From: Oscillospiraceae bacterium
GTDB taxonomy: Bacteria > Bacillota > Clostridia > Oscillospirales > Acutalibacteraceae
Direction: 5' to 3'
Assembly: GCA_003526845.1 (NCBI GenBank)
Contig: DPVM01000010.1
Span: 186,001 to 250,000, forward strand
Length of the DNA stretch: 64,000 nucleotides
Shown: piece after piece, positions 35,379 to 44,192 of the stretch
How positions within the stretch are numbered: position 1 is the first letter of the stretch
Layout of the letters: each line of letters begins with the position of its first letter
Program-made: the position numbers and the translations under genes
Notes under the pieces: model-generated
What the model was told of the DNA's origin: nothing
Database searches by the model: none
Seen by the model: only the letters and a program-made list of their open reading frames with translations

Positions 35379-36830
35379 TTATTCTGCGCCCTTGTGAGTC
35401 AAAACAACATAAATTGTCTTAAAAAAGATTTTCAAGTCAAGCATGGGCGACCAGTTGTCGATATATTGGCAGTCAAGCTCAACAACCTTTTCAAAATCGT
35501 TGATGTCCGATCTGCCGCTGACCTGCCACATTCCCGTGATACCGGGGCGCATTGATAAGCGCCTTTTGTGGCGGCTCTCATAATGCTCAAATTCGTCAAC
35601 AGTCGGAGGGCGTGTGCCGATAAGGCTCATATCACCTTTTAAAACGTTGATAAACTGCGGCAGTTCGTCAATGCTGTATTTTCTTATGAATTTGCCGACC
35701 TTTGTTATTCTCGGGTCCTCGTCCATTTTGAACATAAGCCCATTCATCTTGTTTTGTGCCATCAAAGCGGCTTTGCGCTCCTGCGCGTCAACATACATTG
35801 AGCGCAACTTGTAAATGTTAAACAGTCTGCCGTTTTTGCCGACCCTTTGTTGCTTGAAAAACAGCGGTCCGGGCGACTCGGCGAGCAGAGGAATTGCGGT
35901 TATAAGTATAATCGGTGCCGATAATATACAGCCGACAATGCCGAAAAATATATCAAATACTCTTTTTACAGCCATCCATCTCGGGTCGGGAGCAGCGGCG
36001 GTAAATGTTGCCATCGGATATCCTGAAAACATTTTGCAGTTAAGATTGTTGAATTTGCTTTCATTCACCATTTTGTAAATTATCGGTAAATTGACATGAA
36101 CTGTGATGCCCATATTCTCAAGCTCCTCAACAATTTCGGCAATCTCGTCATTGTTGTTATACGGAAGGTTTACGAACACCTCGTCCAGCGGAGAAGAGCG
36201 AATCCAATCCATATAATTTGTTTCGTCGGCAACAACGGGAATGTCGCAAATTGCTTTAGCCTTTGTTGCAAGTCCTCCGCCGGAAAGCGGTGACGGGTCA
36301 CCCAAAAGTGCGATTCCGCTTATTCTCAAAGACCAATCCTCGTTTATCCCTTTGACAAATTCCTCCGCCTGATCCTCGGTTACGATTACACCTGCGATAG
36401 ACGCCGCGGCGCTTTTCGTAAACGAGCCGGTGATTTTTCGCTTTAAATGGTATCTTCCGAAAGATGAAAAGATAACGGTGAAAATGTAACTGAAAATAAA
36501 TGTATATCTTGAATCAAGCAATTCATTTTTCGTGAGTATCATCAGCGTGATAAACATTGCATATGTCAGCGACACATTTTTCAAAACAGACGAAAATTCC
36601 TTGAGCCTGTTCCTTTTATGGATGTCGATATTGCTGTGAAATATCACGAAAACCACAATGAATGATAAAGCAATGTTGACAATGTATTCAACCCATTCGG
36701 TGAACGGGTAATCCTGTATCTTGTTAAAAATGACGTGAAACAAAATGTATGTAAAAATGTTGCCAAGCGCTAAGCATGAGATATCGGTTGTAAATTCCAG
36801 CCAAAACTGTGCAGTGGCGCGTTTATTCAT
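35379..36830 (-). CDS. polyprenyl-phosphate sugar-1-phosphate transferase (WbaP/CpsE type)
   Basis: 483 residues. Four to five N-terminal helices, a cytoplasmic CoA-binding-like domain (~130-270), a further helix, then the bacterial sugar transferase domain: K-R-V-F-D-I, S-P-G-P-L-F-F-K-Q-Q-R-V-G, K-L-R-S-M, R-K-Y-S-I-D-E-L-P-Q and M-S-L-I-G-T-R-P-P. It starts the repeat unit by moving a sugar phosphate onto undecaprenyl phosphate. ATG at 36830 follows AGGTG; a TTG just before it is rejected. Confidence 0.94.
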   Translation of the reverse strand: MNKRATAQFWLEFTTDISCLALGNIFTYILFHVIFNKIQDYPFTEWVEYIVNIALSFIVVFVIFHSNIDIHKRNRLKEFSSVLKNVSLTYAMFITLMILTKNELLDSRYTFIFSYIFTVIFSSFGRYHLKRKITGSFTKSAAASIAGVIVTEDQAEEFVKGINEDWSLRISGIALLGDPSPLSGGGLATKAKAICDIPVVADETNYMDWIRSSPLDEVFVNLPYNNNDEIAEIVEELENMGITVHVNLPIIYKMVNESKFNNLNCKMFSGYPMATFTAAAPDPRWMAVKRVFDIFFGIVGCILSAPIILITAIPLLAESPGPLFFKQQRVGKNGRLFNIYKLRSMYVDAQERKAALMAQNKMNGLMFKMDEDPRITKVGKFIRKYSIDELPQFINVLKGDMSLIGTRPPTVDEFEHYESRHKRRLSMRPGITGMWQVSGRSDINDFEKVVELDCQYIDNWSPMLDLKIFFKTIYVVLTHKGAE

Positions 36831-36839
36831 CAAATCACC

Positions 36840-37601
36840 TTATCTGTACTTGTAGTTGTAATTATAGCTGTAGTTATAATTATATTTTCTGTAGTAGGAA
36901 TAATATTTTTTCTTTTCGCTGTTAACATCGTTGAGAATGAAGCCCAAAATGTTGCCGTCAATCTGTTCAATGTTTGTAACAGTTGTTTTGACATCGTGTG
37001 TATTTGTTGTGTCTGTTTTAACTATAACAATATACCCGGTTACTTTTTGTGCGAAAATTGTCGAGTCTGTAACAAGATTTATCGGCGGTGTGTCGATAAA
37101 CACACAATCGTAGTGTTCTTTAACAAATTCGAGCAATTTGTCCATTCTTGCCGATGACAAAAGCTCTGCGGGATTTGGCGGAATTTTGCCTGCTGTCAAA
37201 ACTGAAAGATTTTCAACATCTGTTTTTGAAACCGAAATGTTGTCTGTCAACCCTGCAAGAATTTCGGATAAACCGTTTTTAACGGAAATCGAAAACATTC
37301 TGTGTATTGTGGGGTTTCTCATATCTGCATCAATCAAAAGCGTTCTTTTGCCCATTTGCGCAAAGCTTACCGCAAGGTTGATTGAGTTGATTGTTTTGCC
37401 ATTGTTTGCAGTTGGACTTGTTACAACGAAAATCGGGCATTTCTCGCCTTGTTGGGTGAACAAAAGGTTTGTTCTGATTGCGTTGTATGCCTCTTTAACC
37501 GCAAAAGGAGAGTTTTGGCAAAGAATTTTTTTAGGGTCGGATTTACTGAAACCGTTGTTTTCGGCAAGTTTTCTTCTCTCGTTGCGTCTTTTATTTATCA
37601 T
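36840..37601 (-). CDS. capsule tyrosine-protein kinase (CpsD/CapB type)
   Basis: 253 residues. Bacterial tyrosine kinase of the P-loop type: Walker A reads S-P-T-A-N-N-G-K-T instead of the usual P-G-E-G-K-S, Walker A' is L-L-I-D-A-D-M-R-N-P and Walker B V-F-I-D-T-P-P. The C-terminus is a very tyrosine-rich tail (about a dozen Tyr in the last 22 residues), the site of autophosphorylation in this family. It acts with the separate membrane adaptor encoded just upstream, whose 3' end it overlaps by 11 bases, to control polymer length. Start at 37601 is placed by GGGAG. Confidence 0.9.
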   Translation of the reverse strand: MINKRRNERRKLAENNGFSKSDPKKILCQNSPFAVKEAYNAIRTNLLFTQQGEKCPIFVVTSPTANNGKTINSINLAVSFAQMGKRTLLIDADMRNPTIHRMFSISVKNGLSEILAGLTDNISVSKTDVENLSVLTAGKIPPNPAELLSSARMDKLLEFVKEHYDCVFIDTPPINLVTDSTIFAQKVTGYIVIVKTDTTNTHDVKTTVTNIEQIDGNILGFILNDVNSEKKKYYSYYRKYNYNYSYNYNYKYR

Positions 37602-38418
37602 TCTTTGCATCTCCCTTCATAGAATGTATGTTTTCAAGCAACTCACTGCTGGGCCGCACAGCGGCTGAAGGCTTTGGAGGTTCCGGTGACAGGAAAGACG
37701 AATTATCGTCATTGTCCGCTGTTCTTTCAACCGATTCAAGTCGCGGAATGGTTCCGAGTACGGGAATCTCAAAGTCTCTTTCAAGGTCTTTTGCGTTGGT
37801 GATTGTCGTGTCAAACATTTCATAGATAAAGAATCCGAGGAATGATATAACGAATCCGGCAAGCGCACCTATTAAAATGTTTTTCTTTGTGTTCGGCGCA
37901 GACGGACTGCTTGGCACTTTTGCTACATCAACAATCTTCAGCGTGCCGCCCATTGCAATATCCTCAATCTCGTTCGGCGCGATTTTTGCAATCGTGTTAG
38001 CGATTTTTGCCGCAAGTTCAGGTTTTGTACTGCTTACTGTTACATCAAACAGTGTAGTATCCTCACGCCATGTGCATGTTACCATTTTCCTTACGGCGTT
38101 GCCCGATTCGTTCATTCCGAGTTCTTCGGCAACCTTGTCCATAACTCTGTCACTTTCGAGCAAACCCATATAAGTGTTTACAAGTTGTTGCGATGCGGAA
38201 ATGTTATCCTGCGAAATATTTTCGCTTACACTGTTGTCTGTATTGTTTTTAACATTACACAGTATGGATGCAGAATATGTAGGGGCGATAAAGAAATGCG
38301 TAAAACACCCTGCCGCTACTGCCAAAAGCAGTGTTGACAAGATGATATACACAACCTTTGTGCGCATCATATAGAATATTTTTCTCAAATCAATATCTAT
38401 TTCTCGTGTTTCTTCCAT
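37591..38418 (-). CDS. capsule chain-length regulator / kinase adaptor (Wzz, CpsC type)
   Basis: 275 residues. Two membrane helices (about 25-47 and 185-207) enclose an outer domain, the Wzz/CpsC layout, with a P-S-S-P-S-A-P-N segment before the second helix and a cytoplasmic tail rich in Pro and Ser that would activate the tyrosine kinase. Start at 38418 follows GAGAGG by 7 bases. First gene of the capsule operon, with a strong promoter about 90 bases upstream. Confidence 0.9.
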   Translation of the reverse strand: MEETREIDIDLRKIFYMMRTKVVYIILSTLLLAVAAGCFTHFFIAPTYSASILCNVKNNTDNSVSENISQDNISASQQLVNTYMGLLESDRVMDKVAEELGMNESGNAVRKMVTCTWREDTTLFDVTVSSTKPELAAKIANTIAKIAPNEIEDIAMGGTLKIVDVAKVPSSPSAPNTKKNILIGALAGFVISFLGFFIYEMFDTTITNAKDLERDFEIPVLGTIPRLESVERTADNDDNSSFLSPEPPKPSAAVRPSSELLENIHSMKGDAKNDK

Positions 38419-38509
38419 AAGCAAACCTCTCTTTTTGCGATAGTGCATAAAATTTTTGTCAAAATTTGTATATCATATCCACAAAAATTAAATAATTTTA
38501 TACTAAAGT

Positions 38510-38538
38510 ATTGTATCATTATTACAAAACAAAGTCAA
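38510..38538 (-). promoter_or_regulatory. promoter of the capsule operon
   Basis: Minus strand: -35 TTGACT (38533-38538), 17-base spacer, -10 TACAAT (38510-38515). The leader of about 85 bases holds no obvious attenuator. Confidence 0.72.
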
Positions 38539-38578
38539 TTAATATTCTCTAATTTATATATTATTTTATATAAAAATA

Positions 38579-38615
38579 ATGTGCCGTCTGCAGATTATCT
38601 CTGTAAACGGCACAT
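38579..38615 (-). terminator. terminator after the Dabb gene
   Basis: Nine-base perfect outer stem (38579-38587 with 38607-38615), partly paired inner stem, 5-base loop; on the minus strand followed by ATTATTTTTATAT. Confidence 0.75.
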
Positions 38616-38638
38616 TGTGACAAAAAGCGACGCTGCTT

Positions 38639-38929
38639 TTATATTTCGTAATCAATTGCAACCGATGATTCGGCAACGGCATGCATATGCTTTTTAACGA
38701 CGGAGCAATGATACTCGTCCTTTTGATATGCGTCGAGTGCATCGGCATCGTCAAGCACAACCTGCAAAATTATATCGTATGATCTCGGAGAGTGCAAAAA
38801 GTCAACCCCCACCTCAATGCCTCTGAGCAAATCAACATTTGAGTCCATTGATTTTAAAATGTCGGCAGCTTTTTTGCATTCCTCGGCGCTGTTGTCTTTA
38901 AGTTTGAAGCAAACAATGTGTTTAATCAT
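38639..38929 (-). CDS. Dabb (stress-responsive A/B barrel) domain protein
   Basis: 96 residues, a single Dabb domain: M-I-K-H-I-V-C-F-K-L near the start, E-V-G-V-D-F, S-Y-D-I-I-L and a late H-x-x-V. These small dimeric ferredoxin-like barrels are found widely; enzymatic roles are known for only a few, so function is open. Own terminator; AGAAAGGAAA precedes the ATG. Transcribed as RNase Y is, but a terminator separates the two. Confidence 0.85.
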   Translation of the reverse strand: MIKHIVCFKLKDNSAEECKKAADILKSMDSNVDLLRGIEVGVDFLHSPRSYDIILQVVLDDADALDAYQKDEYHCSVVKKHMHAVAESSVAIDYEI

Positions 38930-38978
38930 TTTTCTGTTTCCTTTCTAAAATACAAATTAATAGGATTTGATATAAAAA

Positions 38979-39002
38979 CAGGGCGGCTCGAAAGCCACCC
39001 TG
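38979..39002 (-). terminator. terminator after rny
   Basis: Ten-base stem with one mismatch (38979-38988 with 38993-39002) capped by a TTCG tetraloop on the minus strand, followed by TTTTTAT. Confidence 0.85.
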
Positions 39003-39007
39003 CAATT

Positions 39008-40564
39008 TTATTTTGCAATATCGTATGTTCGGCTTTCACGGATTATGTTAACTTTAATCTGTCCGGGATATTCCATCTCGTCCTCAATCTTTTTAACAAT
39101 TTCGCGTGCAACCAACGGCATTGTCTTGTCATCAATAACCTCCGGCTTAACCATGACGCGGATTTCTCTGCCCGCCTGGATGGCATAAGCCTTTTCAACA
39201 CCGTTGAAGCTCATTGAGATTTCCTCAAGCTGTTGAAGTCGTTTGATGTAGTTTTCAACATTTTCGCGTCTTGCGCCCGGTCTTGCCGCAGATACTGCGT
39301 CAGCCGCCTGAACAAGAGCCGCTACAACGGTTTTGCACTCAACATCACCGTGGTGAGCCTGAATTGCGTGAACAACCTGCTCGTTTTCTTTATATCTCCT
39401 TGCATATTCAACGCCGAGTGCAATATGGCTGCCCTCCATTTCATGGTCAAGAGCCTTGCCTATATCGTGAAGCAAACCTGCGCGCCTTGCAAGCTTTTCA
39501 TCTGCGCCGAGTTCAGCCGCCATAAGTCCCGCGATATATGAAACCTCCAGCGAGTGTTTCAAAACACTTTGACCATATGATGTGCGGTATTTAAGTTTGC
39601 CTAAAAGCTTAACAAGCTCGGGATGAATATTGCCGCAGTTGGCAGCAATAACAGCCTTTTCGCCTTCTGCTTTGATTGTTGCCTCAACTTCGCGCTTTGA
39701 TTTTTCATACATTTCTTCAATGCGCGTAGGGTGGATTCTTCCGTCTTGAATAAGTCTTTCAAGTGTAAGGCGGGCAATTTCACGCCTTACGGGGTCAAAC
39801 GAGCTTACTGTGATAGCCTCCGGTGTGTCGTCGATAATAAGCTCTACACCGGTGATTTGCTCGATAGAGCGAATGTTTCTGCCCTCACGGCCGATAATTC
39901 TGCCCTTCATTTCGTCATTCGGCAATGCAACTACCGAAACAGTTGTTTCGGCGGTGTGATCTGCCGCACAACGCTGGATTGCAGTGCTGATAATCTCTCT
40001 TGCCAAAACATCGCTTTGATCTTTAATCATTTCCTCATATTCGAGGATGCGCTTGCTTTTTTCTACATCAAGCTCTGATTCGAGTGATTGCATTAACTGC
40101 TTTTTTGCTTCTTCCTGAGATAAGCCGGAAAGCCTCTCAAGCATATCCAACTGACTTTTCTTGATGCTATCGATTTTGGTTTTTTCGTCTTCTATTTCTC
40201 TAAGCTTTTCGCTTAAATTTTCATTTTTCTTCTCCAAAGTGTCAGATCTTTTGTCAAGATACTCTTCTCTTTGGTTAAGTCTTTTTTCCTGCCTTTGAAC
40301 TTCGTTTCGTCTTTCACGGATTTCTCTGTCTGCGTCGGAACGGAGCTTGTGAATTTCGTCTTTTGCTTCTATAAGCTGGGCCTTTTTGGTTGACTCTGCT
40401 TCAGATAATGCGTTGTTTAATATTCTTGTTGCTTCCTGTTGTGCGGAATTTTTATCATTTTCGGCTTTTTTATCCTTGATAATACCGCCGATAACAATGC
40501 CCAAAGCCGCAAAAACAATCGCAACTATAACGCTGACTATAATAACAGTAGCTACTTTTACCAT
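39008..40564 (-). CDS. rny: ribonuclease Y
   Basis: 518 residues. N-terminal membrane helix (~4-29), a long charged coiled coil (~30-200), a KH domain with G-R-I-I-G-R-E-G-R-N-I near 220, and an HD phosphohydrolase domain with L-L-H-D-I-G-K-A near 350. RNase Y starts mRNA turnover at the membrane in Firmicutes. GGAGG lies about 12 bases before the ATG, a longer gap than usual. Own promoter, divergent from thrS. Confidence 0.96.
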   Translation of the reverse strand: MVKVATVIIVSVIVAIVFAALGIVIGGIIKDKKAENDKNSAQQEATRILNNALSEAESTKKAQLIEAKDEIHKLRSDADREIRERRNEVQRQEKRLNQREEYLDKRSDTLEKKNENLSEKLREIEDEKTKIDSIKKSQLDMLERLSGLSQEEAKKQLMQSLESELDVEKSKRILEYEEMIKDQSDVLAREIISTAIQRCAADHTAETTVSVVALPNDEMKGRIIGREGRNIRSIEQITGVELIIDDTPEAITVSSFDPVRREIARLTLERLIQDGRIHPTRIEEMYEKSKREVEATIKAEGEKAVIAANCGNIHPELVKLLGKLKYRTSYGQSVLKHSLEVSYIAGLMAAELGADEKLARRAGLLHDIGKALDHEMEGSHIALGVEYARRYKENEQVVHAIQAHHGDVECKTVVAALVQAADAVSAARPGARRENVENYIKRLQQLEEISMSFNGVEKAYAIQAGREIRVMVKPEVIDDKTMPLVAREIVKKIEDEMEYPGQIKVNIIRESRTYDIAK

Positions 40565-40718
40565 GATATCAATAGCACCTCCTTCTGTTTAGATTTTAAT
40601 TACATAAATTTTTGCTCATATAATTCAATACATCAGAAAAGGTACAGTTTTATGCAATAAGCCTTTAAATCAAATGCATGTTTTACAACACTATATATGC
40701 ATTTTGATTTTCTTATCT

Positions 40719-40747
40719 ATATTACACCTATATGTTGTATTTGTCAA
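40719..40747 (-). promoter_or_regulatory. promoter of rny
   Basis: Minus strand: -35 TTGACA (40742-40747), 17-base spacer, -10 TAATAT (40719-40724). The transcript has a ~150-base leader before the ATG. Confidence 0.72.
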
Positions 40748-40814
40748 GTAAAACGCTTGTATTTAGACAATATGTTATTTTGACAAATTCGTATAAAACA
40801 ATTGCATATTTTGT

Positions 40815-40843
40815 TTGACAAAGCAATATAATGGTGATATTAT
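40815..40843 (+). promoter_or_regulatory. promoter of the thrS T-box leader
   Basis: -35 TTGACA (40815-40820), 17-base spacer, -10 TATTAT (40838-40843); start point near 40850. Confidence 0.75.
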
Positions 40844-40849
40844 ATATGC

Positions 40850-41075
40850 ATATCAAAAGTGTTGATTGGGACACGGAAATTGCTTTTGTCATTTCAGAGA
40901 GCATTCGGTCGCTGTGAGAATGTATGCAAAATTTTTCTACCACCCATGAGCGCCGCAGGGAAATATGCGGCCGTAAATCGGCGTTAACGATATTGAGTGA
41001 CACCATTTCGGTGTAATTCAGGTGGAACCGTGTATTTTGTATGCACCCTGATTTTGTCAGGGTGCTTTATTTTTT
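40850..41075 (+). ncRNA. T-box riboswitch controlling thrS
   Basis: The leader has the order expected of a T-box: AGAGAGC (near 40896-40902) and GCTGTGAGAATG of stem I, a specifier loop with ACC (40939-40941) followed by the conserved purine A, the T-box sequence AATTCAGGTGGAACCGTG (41015-41032) for the antiterminator, then an intrinsic terminator (41043-41072). ACC is a threonine codon and the next gene is thrS, so uncharged tRNA-Thr should allow read-through. The 5' limit is inferred from the promoter. Confidence 0.93.
41043..41072 (+). terminator. regulated terminator of the thrS T-box
   Basis: Nine-base perfect stem (41043-41051 with 41057-41065), TTTTG loop, then a T-run. Part of the T-box switch; its 5' region overlaps pairing partners of the antiterminator. 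Confidence 0.9.
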
Positions 41076-41096
41076 AGGAAAAGGAGTATCCGAATT

Positions 41097-43004
41097 ATGA
41101 AAATCACACTTAAGGACGGCTCGGTTAAGGAATATGAGTCTGCAACAACCGCAGCCGAGATTACTAAAGACATTTCTATGGGACTTTACAGAAACGCTTG
41201 CTGTTGCAGAATTAACGGTGTAGTAAAGGATTTGCGCACAGTTGTTGACAGCGACTGCGAGTTTGAAGTTCTTACATTCGATGAGGAGGACGGTAAAAAG
41301 GCATTCAACCACACCGCTTCTCATGTTATGGCACAGGCTGTTAAGCGCCTTTATCCCGATACAAAGCTCACTATCGGTCCGGCTATTGAAAACGGTTTTT
41401 ATTATGACTTTGATGTTGAAACACCTTTCGGTCCCGAGGATCTCGAAAAAATCGAAAAGGAAATGAAAAAAATCATCAAGGAAAATTATCCTATCGAAAA
41501 ATTTGAACTTCCCGTTGACGAGGCAATCAAGCTTATGCAGGACAAGGGCGAGCCTTATAAAATTGAACTTATCAACGAGCATGCAGGCAAGGGCGAGGCT
41601 ATCAGTTTTTACAAGCAGGGCGAGTTTACCGAGCTTTGCGCAGGTCCTCACATTCCGGAGATGAAGGTTATTAAAGCGTTTAAGCTTACAAACTGCACAG
41701 GTGCTTATTGGAGAGGCGACGCTAAAAATAAAATGCTTTGCCGTGTTTACGGTATTGCATTCCCGAAAGCGTCAATGCTTGAGGATTACCTCCAAATGCT
41801 TGAGGAGGCAAAAAAACGCGACCACAGAAAAATCGGCAAGGAGCTTGAACTTTTCACAATTATGGAGGAGGGCCCCGGATTTCCGTTCTTCCTTCCGAAA
41901 GGAATGGATCTTAAAAATGCTCTTATTGATTATTGGAGAGAGGTTCACAAAAAGGCAGGCTACCTTGAAATCCAAACTCCTATGATTCTCAACCGTGCTC
42001 TTTGGGAACGCAGCGGTCACTGGGATCACTATAAGGACAATATGTATACAACAATCATTGATGACGAGGATTACGCAATCAAGCCGATGAACTGCCCGGG
42101 TGGTATTCTTGTTTACAAAACAAAAATGCATTCATACAAAGACTTGCCGCTGCGTATGGGCGAACTTGGTCTTGTTCACCGTCACGAGCTTTCGGGTGCG
42201 CTCCACGGCTTAATGCGTGTTCGTTGCTTCACTCAGGACGATGCTCACATCTTTATGACGAGAGAACAAATTAAGGACGAAATCAAGGGTGTTGTTCAGC
42301 TTATTGACAGCGTTTACAGCACTTTCGGTTTTGAATATCATATCGAACTTTCGACTCAACCCGAGGATTCAATGGGTGCAAAAGAGGATTGGGACATCGC
42401 AACAGAGGCTTTGCGCAACGCAATTACCGAGCTTGGCTATGATTATGAGGTCAACGAGGGTGACGGCGCATTCTACGGACCAAAACTTGACTTCCACCTT
42501 ACAGATTGCCTCGGCAGAACATGGCAGTGCGGCACAATTCAGCTTGATTTCCAACTTCCGGAGAGATTTGAACTTGAATATATCGGTGCAGACGGCGAAA
42601 AACACAGACCGATTATGATTCACCGCGTTGTTTTCGGCAGTATCGAAAGATTTATCGGTATTCTTACCGAACATTTCGCAGGTGCATTCCCGACTTGGCT
42701 TGCTCCCGTTCAGGTTAAATTCCTCCCGATTGCCGACAGACATGCCGACTACGCACGCGGGATTATGGAAAAACTCGAGGCAAAAGGTATCCGTTGCGAG
42801 CTTGATGACAGAAGCGAGAAAACAGGCTTCAAGATTCGTGCCGCTCAAATGGAAAAAGTGCCTTATATGATTATCGTCGGCGATAAGGATGTTGAGGCAG
42901 GTACAGTGTCAGTTCGTTCAAGAAAGAACGGCGACGAGGGCGCAACAACCGTTGACGAGTTTGTTGCAAGAATCGAAAAGGAAATTGCCGAAAAATCATT
43001 ATAA
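41097..43004 (+). CDS. thrS: threonyl-tRNA synthetase
   Basis: 635 residues, full length. Order: TGS domain (~1-60), editing domain with H-T-A-S-H-V-M (near 72-78) and a later C-A-G-P-H, class II catalytic core with M-N-C-P-G-G, R-M-G-E-L-G and R-C-F-T-Q-D-D-A-H-I-F, and an anticodon-binding domain from about 535. Zinc-binding Cys/His are present. Charges tRNA-Thr with editing of serine. AAGGAG precedes the ATG; expression is set by the T-box upstream. Own terminator. Confidence 0.98.
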   Translation: MKITLKDGSVKEYESATTAAEITKDISMGLYRNACCCRINGVVKDLRTVVDSDCEFEVLTFDEEDGKKAFNHTASHVMAQAVKRLYPDTKLTIGPAIENGFYYDFDVETPFGPEDLEKIEKEMKKIIKENYPIEKFELPVDEAIKLMQDKGEPYKIELINEHAGKGEAISFYKQGEFTELCAGPHIPEMKVIKAFKLTNCTGAYWRGDAKNKMLCRVYGIAFPKASMLEDYLQMLEEAKKRDHRKIGKELELFTIMEEGPGFPFFLPKGMDLKNALIDYWREVHKKAGYLEIQTPMILNRALWERSGHWDHYKDNMYTTIIDDEDYAIKPMNCPGGILVYKTKMHSYKDLPLRMGELGLVHRHELSGALHGLMRVRCFTQDDAHIFMTREQIKDEIKGVVQLIDSVYSTFGFEYHIELSTQPEDSMGAKEDWDIATEALRNAITELGYDYEVNEGDGAFYGPKLDFHLTDCLGRTWQCGTIQLDFQLPERFELEYIGADGEKHRPIMIHRVVFGSIERFIGILTEHFAGAFPTWLAPVQVKFLPIADRHADYARGIMEKLEAKGIRCELDDRSEKTGFKIRAAQMEKVPYMIIVGDKDVEAGTVSVRSRKNGDEGATTVDEFVARIEKEIAEKSL

Positions 43005-43027
43005 TATGATATAGATATTATATTTTT

Positions 43028-43068
43028 AAATCCGAGCAGTCATTAACCGCTCGGATTTGTTTTTTTTG
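43028..43068 (+). terminator. terminator after thrS
   Basis: Ten-base perfect stem (43028-43037 with 43049-43058), 11-base loop, then a run of T. Confidence 0.88.
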
Positions 43069-43075
43069 CATCAAA

Positions 43076-43101
43076 AACCCCGACGGTATTCCGTCGGGGT
43101 T
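43076..43101 (-). terminator. terminator after galE
   Basis: Eleven-base perfect stem (43076-43086 with 43091-43101), 4-base loop; on the minus strand followed by TTTTTGATG. It faces the thrS terminator. Confidence 0.87.
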
Positions 43102-43134
43102 GACTGTTTTATATGTGATGGTATTGAATCGTTA

Positions 43135-44151
43135 TCAGTCGGGATAGCCGTTCGGGTTTTGGCTCTGCCAACGCCAGCTGTCCTCACACATTTCTTCAAT
43201 ATCTCTTTCGGCTTTCCATCCAAGCTCTTTGTATGCCTTGCTCGGGTCGCTGTAGCATGTTGCAATGTCACCGGGGCGTCTTGCCTGAATTTCGTACGGG
43301 ATTTTTTTGCCCGATGCTTTTTCAAATGCGTGAACAACATCAAGCACGCTGTAACCCTTGCCGGTGCCGAGGTTGTAAATGAAGAGTCCGTCGCCGCTCT
43401 CAACCTTTTCAACTGCTTTAACATGACCGAGCGCAAGGTCAACAACATGGATATAATCTCTGACGCCGGTGCCGTCGGGCGTGTCGTAATCGTTGCCGAA
43501 AACATTAAGATGGTCAAGTTTGCCGATTGCAACCTGTGTGATATAAGGCATAAGGTTGTTCGGGATTCCGTTCGGGTCCTCGCCCATTGTGCCGCTTTTG
43601 TGCGCACCGATTGGGTTGAAATAGCGCAGCAGGCAAATGCTCCACGAATTGTCGCTTGCATACAAATCCTGCAAAATGCACTCAATCATAAACTTTGTTC
43701 TTCCATATGGGTTTGTAACTCCGCCGACAGTCATATCTTCCGTAAGCGGTGAAACATTGTTCATTCCGTAAACCGTTGCCGATGATGAGAAAACAATTTT
43801 TTTGCAACCGTTCTTTCTCATTGCGTCAAGAAGAACAAGTGTGCCGGTGATATTGTTGTCAAAATACTCCAATGGCTTGCGGCAGCTTTCGCCGACTGCC
43901 TTTAATCCCGCAAAATGGATTACGCTGTCGATTTTTTCAGCCTTGAATACCTTGTCAAGTCCGTCAAAATCTCTTATATCAACCTCGTAGAATGGAAAAT
44001 CTCTTCCTACCAAGGCTTTGATTCTGTCATACGATGATTTTTTGCAGTTGTAAAGATTGTCAACAACTACAACATCAATTTCGGCATTCATAAGCTCAAC
44101 GCATGTGTGCGAGCCGATGTAGCCTAAACCGCCTGTTACCAATACTGACAT
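43135..44151 (-). CDS. galE: UDP-glucose 4-epimerase
   Basis: 338 residues. Extended SDR enzyme: NAD-binding G-G-L-G-Y-I-G near residues 7-13, S-S-S-A-T-V-Y-G near 122-129 with the catalytic Ser, and Y-G-R-T-K (Tyr/Lys pair) near 150. Interconverts UDP-glucose and UDP-galactose, giving precursor for the capsule and related glycans. It lies 41 bases downstream of proS and has no promoter of its own that I can see. Confidence 0.95.
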   Translation of the reverse strand: MSVLVTGGLGYIGSHTCVELMNAEIDVVVVDNLYNCKKSSYDRIKALVGRDFPFYEVDIRDFDGLDKVFKAEKIDSVIHFAGLKAVGESCRKPLEYFDNNITGTLVLLDAMRKNGCKKIVFSSSATVYGMNNVSPLTEDMTVGGVTNPYGRTKFMIECILQDLYASDNSWSICLLRYFNPIGAHKSGTMGEDPNGIPNNLMPYITQVAIGKLDHLNVFGNDYDTPDGTGVRDYIHVVDLALGHVKAVEKVESGDGLFIYNLGTGKGYSVLDVVHAFEKASGKKIPYEIQARRPGDIATCYSDPSKAYKELGWKAERDIEEMCEDSWRWQSQNPNGYPD

Positions 44152-44192
44152 GGTGCATATCTCCTTTAGTTCAAATTACATTATGGGCAATA

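Noticed and set aside
36840..36910. Repetitive AT-rich tract at the end of the capsule kinase gene, possible tandem repeat or slippage site
   Set aside because: It encodes the Tyr-rich tail expected of this kinase family; the repeats are imperfect and stay in frame.
43057..43752. Open frame of 231 codons on the plus strand
   Set aside because: Runs fully antisense to galE, has no ribosome-binding site and a Cys/Val-rich composition typical of a shadow frame.
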